A stretch of DNA of 64,000 nt. Source: Sorghum bicolor. Lineage: Eukaryota > Streptophyta > Magnoliopsida > Poales > Poaceae. The translations under genes were made by a program, and so were the position numbers. Of the stretch, positions 1 to 12,500 are shown piece after piece (position 1 is the first letter of the stretch; the number at the start of each line of letters is the position of its first letter). The notes beneath the pieces were generated by a model. The model saw nothing but the letters and a program-made list of their open reading frames with translations, had not been told where the DNA came from and made no database searches. The stretch covers positions 20,746,641-20,810,640 of the forward strand of contig NC_012878.2 of assembly GCF_000003195.3 (NCBI RefSeq). The letters run 5' to 3'.

Positions 1-228
1 GGTCATACAGATTATCTCTCAACACAATCCGATACAACCAGACGCAGGACGTAGGTATTACGCCAACTCGGCGGCCGAACCTGGATAAAAAGCTTGCCCG
101 TGTCTTGCGTCACCATCGAGTTCGTAGTTTGCGCACCGTCTACCGATAAACTACTACCGTGGGTATACCCCAAGGTAGACTGCCGACCAGCTTTCGTCGA
201 CAACTGGCCTTTGTTTTTTGTTTCACAG

Positions 229-2617
229 GCTCCTCCAACCCTCAGCTGCCGACCGGCATCGAGAGCGCCCCGCCTCATCCCCCAGCGGGTGATCCCGCCC
301 CGTCGTCGCTGAAACAGGCCGAGATGCCCTAGACCCAAGGGCAAGAGGGAGCCCCCGAGCCTCCCCAATCGGGGGTCGAGGGGGATCCTATTACCATCAG
401 TGATGGGTCCGGGGGCGACGAGACGTCGAGGGGTGCCCGTCCTATGGACGAGGAGGCCTCGACTTCTCTTGTTGCGGGACGGACGCCTTGGCCTGCCGGT
501 CTTCGCTCCCTCAAGGAGCAGAGGAAGAAGGAGGAGGAGGAGGAGCAAGAGGCAAGGCGTCAACTACAGGAGCAGGAGACGCAACGGCAGCTGTAGGAGC
601 AGGGTCGCCAACAAGGGTCGCAGGAGCTCGAGGGGCAGCGGCAGCAGCAACAGGGAGGCCAAGAAGATGGACCGCTCGAGCCCCCTACCTCAAAGTCCGC
701 CCCAACCAGTACCACCGGCGCCGCAAGAGCCCGGAGAGCAGGAAGAGGATTTGCCGGTTTTCGGCCCTCCAACCCTAGCGTGGCTCCTTCCAGGGGCGCC
801 CGCCGCGATCCCGGCAGAGTCGGGGCGGGCGGATGGTGTGGTGGCGCTTGCCTGCATGATGCGCACCCCTGTCGACCCCGAGTCCGAGATAAGGGGGACG
901 ATCTACGGCATGGATGGAATCGCCCAAGGGTTCCTCCGGGAGCGTCGGGCGTGGGAGGACCGTATTCCCCCTGAGGAGGACGAGATCGGGACGTCGGGGA
1001 GTAAAGACGACACCTGGAAGACGGTCGACGACGACGGGCGGTTCCCATGCCTCGTCGACTTGTTCTTGTGACATGGGGGCTCCCTCGAGACCGTCAAGGA
1101 CCTTATCCGCAGCGTCAAGGCGCGGGCTAACCGGGAGATGGAGAACTGGTGCCCCGATCGGATTCGTATCTGGGCTTCCACCGATCCGTCCGAGCCCAAC
1201 ATCTTCCTCGACGATCGGAAGGAGGCCGAGAAGTGGGAACACATCGAGGAGCTCCGCCTTTGGATGAAGCACGTGGTGGGGCACCTGTCAGACATCATCA
1301 ATAACGGGCTCGGGCCGGCTTACTTTGTAAGTGTTTTTCGATCTTTAATCCTCGTGGAGCCTTTTGGTTTTGTATTCTAACTGTTCGACCACCGGCTCGC
1401 AGGATATGAAAGAGACCTCCCGCATCAAGTCGAGCTTCATTCACGCCACAAGAGGTGGCTGGGAGCAGGTCCCCGTCCTCAAGGACCAACTCCTCGAGTC
1501 GCAGGAAAAACTCCTTAAGGCTTATAAAGACCTCATAGCGCTCGAGGAGGAGAAGAAGGCGAGGGAGGCTACCTTGGTCGAGGCTCGAGAGGCCTCAAGA
1601 AAGGCGATGGAGGAGACGACGCTGCTACGGGAGCGGGCTCTGACGGTCGAGGAGGCCGCGTCTAAAGCCCGGGAGGAGGCCCTGTCCTATAAGAACGTCA
1701 TTGCTGACTTGGACAAGGAGAAGGGCCTTCTCAAGACCGACCTAGACTCCCTCCAAGAATCCTTCCAGATGATGAAGGTGGAGCACGTGAACGGTGAGAT
1801 CGCCCGAAGTGCCGCGGAGGAAGCCAAGAAGAAGGCCCTCGAAGACCTCGAGGCGGAGCGGGCTCGATCCCGCAGCCTCTCTGATGACGTCGAACATCTG
1901 AAGGGAGAGCTGTTGGAGAAGAGTGGGGCCATTGCTCAGGCTGGCAAGGCGATCGAGGATCTCCGCATTGCCAACACTGAGCTGGCATGCTCCAATAAAG
2001 AGATTGAGAGGGCCAACACCAGATTAGATGGCGAGAACACGGCCCTGGAGGAGAGTGTTCGCGGTATGTTTCTATTGCCGGGTTTCCTTTTTGAGGCGTG
2101 CTTGGTTTATTCTAAAGTTTTTGCATTGACGTTCACAGGGCTTAAGGACGAACTCTTGGCCGTCTAAGTCGAGGCTCGCAACGTCCAGACCCAGCTCGAG
2201 GGGGAGGTTGCTTTGAACCGTCGACTGCGGACGGCGATAAGCGATCTCTCGACCTCTTGGGAAATCGAGCCTATGGACGAGTCGAAGGAGGAGGCTCGAG
2301 GCGACGCGCTGGTCGATCAGCTGTGCTACTTAGGCGCGACGCTGAGAGATCGGGTGCGGGATGCCCTCCACATCAGGGTGAAGCGGGTGATGGCGGTTGT
2401 CTGCTCAAGCTTCTCCTATGACATGGAGGTGGTGTCCCACGGCTTCGTCACCGACATCTCTAAGACCGACGCGGAGAACGAAGAGAGGCTCCACGCCTTG
2501 ATCGATGACGCGGAGGCTCCTGGAGAGAGGCTGGCCAAGCTATTTGAGCCTGAGGTGCTTCCTCCTAAGACTAGCTCGGGCGTAGGCGTGGGTGGTGAGG
2601 ATCGTGCTATGGACTAA
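229..2617 (+). pseudogene. Antisense spliced coiled-coil gene of element A (3' half)
   Basis: This gene runs opposite to A's gag-pol and sits between integrase and the 3' LTR. Exons can be followed by splice sites. An acceptor (TTTCACAG) ends at 228. Exon to 1326 has donor GTAAGTG and acceptor CTCGCAG; exon 1403-2063 has donor GTATGT and acceptor TTCACAG; the last exon is 2139-2617. The introns are phase 0 and phase 1 and join open frames. The product is Glu/Lys/Arg/Ala-rich coiled coil (about 1440-2060) after a Pro/Gln/Glu-rich N-terminal part, with a C-terminal segment ending EDRAMD. Breaks: TAG near 332, TAG near 595, TGA at 1069-1071, TAA at 2165-2167 and a frame change near 660-700. The 5' end, where a plant mobile domain might lie by analogy with element C, is outside the window. 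No enzymatic motif was seen. Confidence 0.6.
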
Positions 2618-3151
2618 GGCCTGCGAGCCTGCTTAGGGTGCCTGGGGCCCCTTGTATAGTACTCTGTTAATCCTGTTTTTAAGTGATACGGTGTTTTTAA
2701 GTGGATGTTATACGTTTGTCTGTCTTTTCTCTTGAGGCTTCTTTTTATTCCTTTTTGCGCCTATCTTTTCTCACTTGGTCTTTTGTTCGAGGCGGTCTCG
2801 ATTCCCTCAAGGGTGAGGAGGCGAGTAGAGTTTCCATAGCCCGGGGGCGTAGGAGTTCTCAGGCTCGTCGTTTCTCGGCCCTTAAGGGGCTCGAGGTACG
2901 TTTACTATTCAACCGTGTGAAATTACCGATAGGAATGAAAGGATTGCTAGATTTTTTTCGACACTCGGGGGGTCGCCCCCCTTGCTAGCCCCCGAGGGAG
3001 TGTCGACTATGATGGGTCGTAGTCGATACTCCCTTCTATCATTGAGACTTGTGGAAAAGTAAATCGCTCGAGGGAAAGACTTCCTTTATTTGTGCATTCA
3101 TTTACAGGGCCTTGGTACAAAGCGTACGTAGGAACATAAAGCTTTGAAATT
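2618..3151. other. Convergent 3' region between antisense gene and pol of A
   Basis: No coding sequence seen. The antisense gene ends at 2617 on the plus strand and pol ends at 3152 on the minus strand, so the two transcripts would converge here. A G/C-rich inverted repeat occupies about 2959-3007: CGACACTCGGGGG pairs with the reverse complement of CCCCCGAGGGAGTGTCG, and a GGGGGGTCGCCCCCC arm lies inside. Confidence 0.5.
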
Positions 3152-6100
3152 CTAGGGGTAGAATCGACGTAGCTGTTCGATGTTCCATGCGTTGGTGAAG
3201 ACCGCCCCCTTTTCGTCCGCAAGCTTGTATGTCCCTGGCTTCAAGATCTCGGCCACCACGTTTGGGCCCTCCCATGGTGGGGTCAGCTTGTGGCGTCCTT
3301 GGTTGCTTTGTCATCGTCGTAGAACGAGGTCTCCCACGTTCAAGTCCCTCCTGCGCACGTGCTTGTCGTGGTAGCGTCGAAGCTTCTGCTGGTATCTGGT
3401 AGAGTTGATGAGGGCCATGTCTCGAGCTTCTTCGAGTTGGTCGACCGCGTTTTCCTGAGATTCTTTATTTGATTGTCCGTTGTATGCTTTGAGTCGGGGG
3501 GACCCATACTCGAGGTCTGTGGGGAGGACAGCCTCAGAGCCGTAGACCATGAAGAATGGGGTGTATTTTGTGGCCCTGCTTGGCGTTGTCCTTAGGCTCC
3601 ATAGGACCGAGGAAAGCTCCTCGACCCACTTCTTGCTGAATTTCTTCAGGCGATTGTAGATCCTTGGCTTGAGCCCCTGCAAGATCATGGCACGCTCAAC
3701 CTGGCCGTTAGTTCGAGGGTGGGCCACTGCAGACCAGTTCACACGGATGTGATGCTGATCGCAGAAGTCCAAAAACTTCTTGCCAGTGAACTGAGTGCCG
3801 TTATCAGTGATGATGACATTGGGAATCCCAAATCGGTGGATGATGTCGATGAAGAAAAAGACGGCCTGTTCGGAGCGGATGTTGGTGATGGGTCGAGCAT
3901 CGATCCATTTGGAAAACTTGTCGATAGCCACCAGCAGGTGGGTGTATCCCCCTTTTGCCTTTTGCAGAGGCCCTACTAAGTCGAGCCCCCATACTGCGAA
4001 CGGCCATGTGATGGGGATCATCTGAAGAGCGTGGGCCGGCAGATGCGTCTATTTGGCGTAGAACTGGCACCCATGGCATGAGCGTACGAGCTCGATGGCA
4101 TCAGCTACGGCCATCGGCCAGTAGAAGCCTTGTCGGAAGGCGTTCCCTACGAGGGTCCGTGGAGCAGCATGGTGGCCACAAGCCCCCGAGTGCAGATCCT
4201 CGAGGAGCTTCCGGCCTTCTTCCACGGTGATGCAACGCTGCAAGATCCCCGTCGGGCTTCGTCGATTTAGCTCGTTGTCATCGCCATAGATCACATATGA
4301 CTTGGCCCGTCGAGCGATATGGCGGGCCTCACATCGATCTTCTGGCGGCTCGCAGCAGATTAGGCAGTCGAGGAACGGTGTGCGCCAGTCGAACGGTCGA
4401 CCGGGCCGCTGTTCTACCTCCATCACCTCAGCTGCCATCAATAATGCGTCGACGGTGTCGGTTTGCTGGGCAGGAGCGGCATCGACGCTAGCCCCCGAGC
4501 CCAAGTCGACGAATGGCTCGTGAAGATCTCTTGAGAACGCGTCAGATGGTACCGTACCTCGGGTCGACGCGATCTTGGCGAGTTTGTCGGCTGCCTCGTT
4601 GTAGCGTCGGGCGATGTGGACGAGTTCGAGGCCATGGAATTTGTCCTCGAGTCGACGGACTTCCTTGCAGTATACCTCCATTTTCGGGTCGTGGCAGCTT
4701 GAGGTCTTCATTACTTGGTCGATGACGAGTTGGGAGTTGCCTCGGACGTCGAGGCGTCGGACTCCTAGCTCGATGGCGATTTTGAGACCGTTGACGAGGG
4801 CCTCGTATTCTGCGACGTTGTTGGATGCGGCAAAGTGAATTCTGATGATGTACCTCATATGAACGCCCAGGGGCGAGATGAACAGCAGGCCGGCCCCTGC
4901 CCCCGTCTTCATGAGAGACCCATCGAAGTACATCGTCCACAGCTCCGACTGGACCTGAGTTGGGGGGAGTTGGGAGTCTGTCCATTCCGCGACAAAATCA
5001 ACCAGGGCCTGTGACTTGATAGCCTTACGGGGCACATAAGTGAGAGTCTCACTCATGAGCTCGACCGACCATTTGGCTATTCTTCCCATGGCCTCCTTAT
5101 TTTGGATTATCTCGCCCAAGGGGAAGGACGAGACCACCGTGATGGGGTGGCTGAGGAAATAGTGTTGCAGCTTGCGTCGGGCGAGAATTACGGCGTATAT
5201 TAGCTTCTGGATTTGAGGGTAACGCGTCTTGGTCTCCGAAAGCACCTCGCTGATGAAATAGACCAGTCTCTGGACTGGCAACGCATGCCCCTCCTCCTGC
5301 CTTTCGACGACCACAGCTGCACTGACGACCTGAGTCGTTGAGGCAACGTAAAGGAGCAGTGGTTCTGCAGGTTGAGGCGGGACCAGGACCGGTGCTGAAG
5401 TCAACGTTTTCTTCAAGTTTTCGAGGGCTTCCTCAGCCTCGGGAGTCCAAGAGAAATGCTCGACTTTCTTCAGGAGCCGATATAATGGTGACGCCTTTTC
5501 TCCTAACCTCGAGATGAAACGGCTCAGCGCCGCTAGGCATCCCATGACTCTCTGCACACCCTTGACGTCTCGGATTGGCCCCATTCTTGTGATGGCCGAG
5601 ACTTTCTCGGGGTTGGCCTCGATGCCACGCTGGGAAACAATGTAACCCAGGAGCATGCCTTGAGGCACACCGAAAATGCATTTCTTGGGATTGAGCTTGA
5701 TCTGGTTGGCGAGTAAGCAGCTGAAAGTGATCTCGAGATCTCGGATCAGGTCTCCTCGCCGCTTTGATTTGACGATGATGTCGTCGACATAGGCCTCGAC
5801 CGTCGACCCTATGTGTTTGCCAAACACGTGGAGCATGCAACGTTGATACGTAGCTCCCGCGTTTCGAAGCCCAAACGGCATGGTTACATAACAATACATC
5901 CCAAAAGGTGTGATAAAAGACGTCGTGAGCTGGTCGAACTCTTTCATTTTTATTTGGTGGTAACCAGAATATGCATCAAGGAAAGAAAGGGTTTCACATC
6001 CCGCAGTAGAATCAACAATTTGATCAATACGTGGTAAAGGGAAAGGAACTTTCAGACATGCTTTATTTAAACTCGTATAATCGACACACATCCTCATTTT

Positions 6101-6373
6101 CCCATTCTTTTTCTTAACTAATACAGGGTTTGCTAACCAATCGGGATGGTGAACCTCCTCGATGAATCCGGCCGTCAAAAGCTTATGGATCTCCTCGCCA
6201 ATGATCTTGCGCTTTTCCTCGTCGAATCAGCGCAACCTTTGCTTTGCTGGCTTGGAGCCGGCTCGAATTTCCAAGGAGTACTCGGCGACTTCCCTCGGTA
6301 TGCCAGGCATGTCCGAGGGACTCCATGCAAACTTGTCAGCGTTCGCATGGAGAAAGTCGATGAGCACAGCTTC
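3152..6373 (-). pseudogene. Element A pol: RT, RNase H, second RNase H, integrase (broken)
   Basis: Reading 6373 down to 3152. RT begins near 6180 with the fingers motif [12 protein letters not shown] and the catalytic YVDDIIVKS near 5780. The RT-linked RNase H follows ([20 protein letters not shown]; its first catalytic Asp position is not clear), then a second RNase H ([15 protein letters not shown], near 4930). Integrase has a zinc-binding H-H-C-C segment ending [10 protein letters not shown] (near 4050), a catalytic core with LDLVGPL, ITDNGTQF and NGQVERA, and ends in RRFYP at 3152. In-frame stops: TGA 6227-6229, TAG 4049-4051 and TGA 3311-3313, each one C-to-T change from CGA or CAG. The longest open block is about 700 codons. 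It would supply reverse transcription and integration if intact. Confidence 0.85.
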
Positions 6374-8720
6374 CTATTTGCGGTCGAGGTCGGCACTGAT
6401 CGTCAGCACCTTGCCATCGGAGTTGTTAGGGTCGAGCGGGATCTTTTTCGTTCCCTCTGCTGGCTCGAAGCTGCCCGCGTGGCGCTTGGGCTCTGGAGCC
6501 TCAGCGGCCAGGGCCTCGAGCTTCGCGATGAGCTCGGTGGAGTTCTCGACTGCCTCCCCATACTCGACACACTCGACGTCACACTCGTAAGCGTGCTCGA
6601 AGGAGGAGCTGACGGTGATGACTCCTTTGGGACCGGGCATCTTCAGCTTCAAGTAGGTGTAGTTGGGTATAGCCATGAACTTGGCGTAGCCCGGGCGCCT
6701 GATGATGGCGTTGTACGTGCCCCAGAACCCGACCACCTCAAAGGTGAGGGTCTCCTTCCTGAAGTTGGCCGCCGTGCCAAAGCAGACTGGTAAGTCGATT
6801 CGGCCCACTGGCAGCGCCTTTTTCCCTGGCACGACGCCATGGAAACCGCCGGCGCTTGGTTGGAGCCGTCCCCTGTCGATGCCGAGGAGGTCGAGGGTCT
6901 CGAGGTAGATGATGTTGAGGCTGCTGCCGCCGTCCATTAGCACCTTCGAAAGCCGGGTGTTGACGATGAAGGGGTCGACGACGAGCGGGTAGACGCCCGG
7001 GGCAATCACCTTGTCGGGGTGGTCCTCTCGATCGAAGGTGATGGGCGTGCTCGACCAGCTGAGGTACTGGGGCACCGCCATTCTCGCAGCGAAGACCTCA
7101 CGGCGTTCCCTCTTGTGCTGCCTTGTAGTCAACTGCGTCGAGGGCCCACCATAGATCATGTAGCAGTCGTGGACGGTAGGGAAGCCATCGTCGTCCTTGT
7201 TGCCCTCCTTGTCACCGCCCTTCTCCTTCTTTGGGTCGTCGCGCGCGTCCTTTTTGAATCCCAGACCGTCGAAATGCTTTTTCAGCATGCGACAGTCTTT
7301 GAGCTTGTGATTGGCTCCTCCCTTATGGTAAGGGCATGGCTCTTCTAGCATCTTGTCGAAAATGCCTCCATCTGGAGGGCCTCGAGGCCTCTTGCGTTCC
7401 GTGACGGCGACGAGATCGTCGTCGAAGTCTTCCTGCTTGAACTGCCGCGCTTTCTGCTTCTTCTTGTTTTTCTTAGGCCCTGAACTGGGGGTCCCATCTT
7501 CATCGACGGGCTGCTTGCCTTTCCTTCCTTCACAACTGAAGAAGGCGCTGACTGCTTCCTCCCCTGCTGCGTAGTTTGCCACTACGTCCATCAGCTCATC
7601 GACGGTCTGAGGGCGATTCCGACCCAATTCCCGTACCAGGTCTCGACTGGTGGTACCAGAGACAAAGGCCAGGATGACGTCGTGGTCAGGGATATGTGGC
7701 AGCTCGGTGCGTTGCTTCGAGAAGCGTCATCATACTCTCGAAGAGTTTCTCCTGACTTCTGTTTGCACTTGCTGAGGTCCCACGAGTTCCCGGGCCGTAT
7801 GTAGGTCCCTTTGAAATTACCCTCAAAGACTCTAACTAAATCGACCCAGTCGTGGATCTGATTAGCTGGAAGTTCCTCGAGCCACCGACGGGCGGTATCA
7901 GAGAGGAAAAGCGGTAGCTGTCTGATGTTGGCTCGATCGTCTCCTCGAGCGCCTCCTAGCTGACAAGCCAACTTGAAGTCTACCAGCCACAGTTCTGGTT
8001 TGGTTTCACCATTGTATTTCGCGATGCTGGTCGGGGGTCGGAATGGACTGGGCAGTGGTGTGCTGTGGATTGCCCTGCTGAACACTTGTGGTCCTGGTGG
8101 CTCGGGGGCCATTCGGTCCTCGTCGCTGTCGTACCTCCCGCCACGATGTGCGCTGTAACCGCGTTCTTCCACGTCCCCATGCCGGCGGCGTCGATTCTCT
8201 TCGATGTCATGCCGCGCGTCGTGTCGACGCTGATTGTCGACAGGGAGAACGAGCGTGGTCTTTCTTCCTCGAGGGGGGGCAATTGATGGACTGATACCTC
8301 CTTTTTATTTTGGGGTGGCTCATTGCGCTTTTCAGTGGTAGCTCCACGTCATCGAGAAGCCGAGCTTTCGGCTTGTTGAACTGCCGCCACCTGGAGCAGA
8401 GTCTGTACCTCATCTCGAATACGTCGGCCTTGGGAGTTCGATGGCTCTGGCATGTTGCGCAGCAACATTGTCGCCGCCACTACATTCTGGCCTACTCGAG
8501 GGAAACGGCTGACAGGCTGCTCTGGCTCTGTGTCTTCGACGATTTGTCGGTGTACCTCTCGAGCGCGTCTGCGGACACTTCCACCAGGCGGGTAGGGTAG
8601 GTCTTGCTCAAGGATTTGCTCGAGCAGGATGAGGCGCTCACGATCCTCGTCAAGCTTGGTCTTGAGCTCTCGTAACTGCGCGAGTTGTGTGGCCCTGTCT
8701 TCCTATGGAAGCGGGTCGAC
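6374..8720 (-). pseudogene. Element A gag-protease (frameshifted)
   Basis: Reading minus from about 8720. A short coiled-coil-like stretch (QLRELKTKLDEDRERL) leads into the gag core near 8000-7740 (YNGETKPELWLVDF, ARRWLEELPANQI, GETLREY). The frame changes by one base near 7730 and continues in the frame ending at 6374. A zinc-knuckle-like CPYHKGGANHKLKDC lies near 7300. The aspartic protease carries VLMDGGSSLNII near 6930, with DGG in place of the more usual DTG/DSG. The block ends in a TAG at 6374-6376 exactly at the protease/RT boundary. An upstream stop near 8360 separates the coiled-coil stretch from the gag core. The true start codon was not identified. Confidence 0.75.
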
Positions 8721-9557
8721 CTGTCCGTCGTTCCCAGGCGTCCTGGGATCTTCTCTTGCCGCAGGGGCTCGACCGCTGGCAGCCGCATCCTGCGTCTCGT
8801 CGGTAGTTTCTACCGCCCCATCGATGTGATAGCATTCCCTTGTAGGGTTGTAGCTATCGGTCTCGGAGTCGGAGTCTGGCTCGACGGCGTAGTAACATCC
8901 ACGTCCTTCCTCCAGCAGCCGCTACCTGAGCGAGGTGATCGTGTATCGTCCAGGGCCTAGGCGGCGGAGGCCTCGTACTCGGGAGAGGTCTGGCAGCTCA
9001 GACGTCGGCGGCCGTGATTCGAAGTCACGTGGGAGGACCATTGGTCTTTCCACGTACGTTTGGGCGTTTGGGCATATCGTCCTAGCGAGCGATGTCGTGG
9101 TGTTGTCCAACCCGAATGGCAATGCCCTTCTTTGGGTCAACAACCCATGTGGAAGCAACCTAGCGGTGGGGGCGAGCGCTCGGGGCGCGTCACCTCCTGT
9201 CGTCGTATGGTGTTGGGCCGGCATGCCCATGGTTCCGGTACGTGGCGCGGCCGGCTCCTGCGCCACCTCCTGCCTAGCACGAACTGCCGGTCGTGATGAG
9301 GCAGAGGGGTGACGATGGTGTTTCCCACGCCTCTTCTTAGGCGGGGAGGCGTGATGTCTAGGGTGTCTCGGGGCCCTCATTCTCACTGGCGCAACGCGGG
9401 CTCCTCCCGGTCCTTTGATCGAGAGCAAGATCATGTCATAGCCGGAGCCAGTCGACATGAACTCAAGGCTCCCAAACCAAATCACAGTGGAGCGCGGAAT
9501 TGGCGAAGCGGGTGTGGCCATCGGGAAAGGAGTGGGAAATCGATGAAAAAAAACACG
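8721..9557 (-). other. Element A 5' leader / unassigned gag N-terminus
   Basis: This stretch lies between the recognisable gag of A and the insertion point of B. Open frames occur on both strands, but none has a domain I recognise and codon signals conflict. It most likely holds the leader and a decayed N-terminal gag segment of A. Confidence 0.4.
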
Positions 9558-9562
9558 CAGGA
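9558..9562. repeat. Target-site duplication CAGGA, left copy (element B)
   Basis: CAGGA directly precedes the first base of B's 5' LTR and is repeated at 51844-51848 directly after B's 3' LTR. This five-base duplication proves that B inserted into A as one unit and fixes both ends of B. Confidence 0.95.
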
Positions 9563-12500
9563 TGTAACACCCTAGGTGTTAAGCATGCACTTAGCCTTGG
9601 CAAAGCAATGCATAAGCATCCTCATCAATCATAAGCATCATGAGCATGTCATTCTCTTCAAGTATGATTTTATGTGCATCATTTCATGAGTTTTAAACAT
9701 GTTAAAATGTGATGCTTGCTTTAAAAATTGTGAAATAGTCAAACTAGGTTGGTTTATGTGTAAGAAGAATTAAGAACATTTTTGTGCAATTTTTGGAGCT
9801 ATGGAATTTGAGAAATGGAATTTATACAAAAATATCCAAAAAGAATTTATTTAAAACCTAGAACTGAGTTTTAACTTGTAATTCAAATTCTGTTTGGAAT
9901 TTGGTCTTGCTTGTTAAGGCAAAGCTGTAGAGTTTTTGTTTTGGAACAACTTTGTTTTTGGGAGCAAGAGGTGAAAATGATTTTAAATTGGTCCAAATGA
10001 ATTTAGAAAGAATTTGAGAAAAGAATTTCAAAAAAAAAAAAGAGAAAGGGGGCAGGCGCTGCTGGGCCGACCCGCCTCCCTTCTGGCCTAGCTGGGCAGC
10101 GCGGCCCGCTCCCCCTCCTCTCTCTCCCGCGCGCGCGGCGCCCGCCTTGCTCCACCCGGCGCCGGCCACGTGGCGGCCGTACGCCGGCGTTGGGCGCGCC
10201 GCGGCCGGCCTCCAACCCCCCCTGGTCGGGACGCCGGCGCAGGCTCCCAGGCCACTCCCTCCATTCTGTCTCCCCCGCGCCCTCCTTCTCCTTCCTCATC
10301 CGCTCGCACCGCGCAGCAGCAGCCGCTCCTCCGCGCGCCATTGCCGGAGAGAGCTCCGCCGCTCGTCGCCAGCCACACCAGAGCCTCAAGCTCGACGCCG
10401 AGAGCACCAGGGCACTCGCCGTCGCTAGGGTAAGCTCGTGCGAACGTTCTACCGAGGTGAGAGTCCGTCGAGCGCCGTGAATCGCTCGCCGGAGTCGCCC
10501 CGAGCTCGCCGGAGTACTCCGCCGCGACGGATCTAGCGTTTCCCTGCCTCTTTTCGCTCGTTCTCTGTTGCGCTAGGTCGGTAGGAAGGTGAGGAAGCTC
10601 GGAGAGGCGTTTGCGCACGCTCTACCGCGCCGGAGCAGCCTGGCCACGGCGAGCAGCGCCGCCGTGCCGCCATGCATGCTCGCCGGAGGTGTTCCGGCCG
10701 TCCTCTGGTCGATCCAAGGGTACCGCTGGGTGCGTCTTGCTGCGGGGAGCACGTTGGTGCTCACCCCATGGCCGGAGACCTCACCGCCGGCGAGATCCGC
10801 TCGTCGGAGGTGAGCTCCCTCTCGGTCTCGCTGACTGGTGGGGTCGGGGACCCACTGTCAGTCGCAGGGGTACCCCGGTGGGTGTAGATCTGGGTGTGCG
10901 TAGCATTTTTCGTCGGTTTTCTTGAAAAAGTGTTTTCCAGAAATTGATTTAAAGTTTGTAAAATCTATATCTTGAGTTCTACAGCTCCAAATTGAATGAA
11001 ATAAATTTGGGTGTGCTCTATATTTCCAGATCTACAGTTTGATGTAATTGCATGTCATGTTGGAGTAACTTTTCTGTGTGAATATATTTTATCCATGATT
11101 TTGTTAAACTTGGAAAATGCATAGTAAATAAAATATGGCTCAGAAAAATGTGAAACTTGATTTGTTGGCTTTGCATGTGTGTTTGCTCACTGGGAAAAAG
11201 TGGGTACATATTATTTGGTGTATAAATGAATTTATGGTAATTTAAATGCTTGCATGGCAGTGATTTATGATTTTTAATAATTAATTGGGTCATGCAATAA
11301 ATCTGGAAAATTTGTGGGTGTTTCTTATGATATTATGCAAATTGTAAAAATATGAAATCTGTTGTTTAACACTTGTATCCCAGTAGAGTGATTTTACTTG
11401 CCTTATTAATTAATCTTGTAATTTTTTTTGTGGCTCAAAATAAGTATCCAAAAATCATGAATAATTTCAGTAGACTTTATGCTTAGCTGGTAGTCTCCTG
11501 TAATTTTTGTGGAATTTATTGATGAACAGAATTGCATTTGATTTTTAATGGGCTTAGAAATGAATAAAGAAAACTATGAAGGGTGTATATATATAGGTTG
11601 AATGGAATAAGTTGGGTTTGGTGTATCTTTGAAGCATCATGGGGGTTGCTGGTTGCATTTGAAAAATATCTGTAGAAGAGAATGCAACAGATGCTTAATT
11701 TAGTTATTGTTCCCGGATGATGTTGACTACCTTGTAATAAGCATGACCAAGTGCATGACCTATGCATCATAACATGACTCCTTTGACACTCTCTCTTACA
11801 AGCATCCACTCGGGCATCTCACACTCCACTCATGAGCATATATGCATCATACAGGCTCGCAGGAGAATGAAGTGGGACCCGAGGAACCCGAGGAGATACA
11901 GGAGCAGGAACCTCCGGAAGCACAGGAACCCGGAGAGGAATTGCAAGAGTGTCCGGATCACCGACCCAGCACGTTTGAGAAAGGCAAGCCCCGGAGCATT
12001 CTAAGTCTCCCTATTCTCGCTAACTTATATAAAGTGCTATACTTGTTCTACTATAGTGCATATTAAGTGATAGGAGTTGCCTGATACCGTTGCTGCATGA
12101 GTACTCCTTGTTATTCCTACTCATTCAACTACCTTGTCCTATGTAGATAGGCACGGAGTCTATGCTTAGCTTGCTTAGTTCGGTAGAAGTCGGGTGATTC
12201 CCTGTCACCTGCGAGACATAGGTGGATACCTGCTTGTTTAAGCATTGGTTGCTCGGGGAAAAGCATAACCAAGTGTGGAATGAATTTGGAGACCGGGCAG
12301 GGTCTTATGGTGGGTTGACCATGGTGCCCCTGCCTGTGTCGATTAAGGACCGATCGTTGACGGCCCTCTTGTCATGTTGAACGCATGCCCCACACTTAGC
12401 TGGAAGGATAAGTCGTTCCGACCGCGAAGCCTGAACACTATCCGGGCCGGGAATCGAGCCGCCATGCGCTGTATTGGTGGTGGTTGAGGAGAACGACGAG

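Noticed and set aside
3719..4025. Plus-strand ORFs over A's integrase and similar shadows over pol in A, C, E and F
   Set aside because: They are antisense frames of well-recognised gag-pol domains with no motif of their own.
10003..10925. Several overlapping Ala/Arg/Pro-rich ORFs on both strands (also 38583-39502)
   Set aside because: They lie in the GC-rich block of B's LTR, where stop codons are rare in all frames; no domain is recognisable and they are repeated only because the LTR is repeated.
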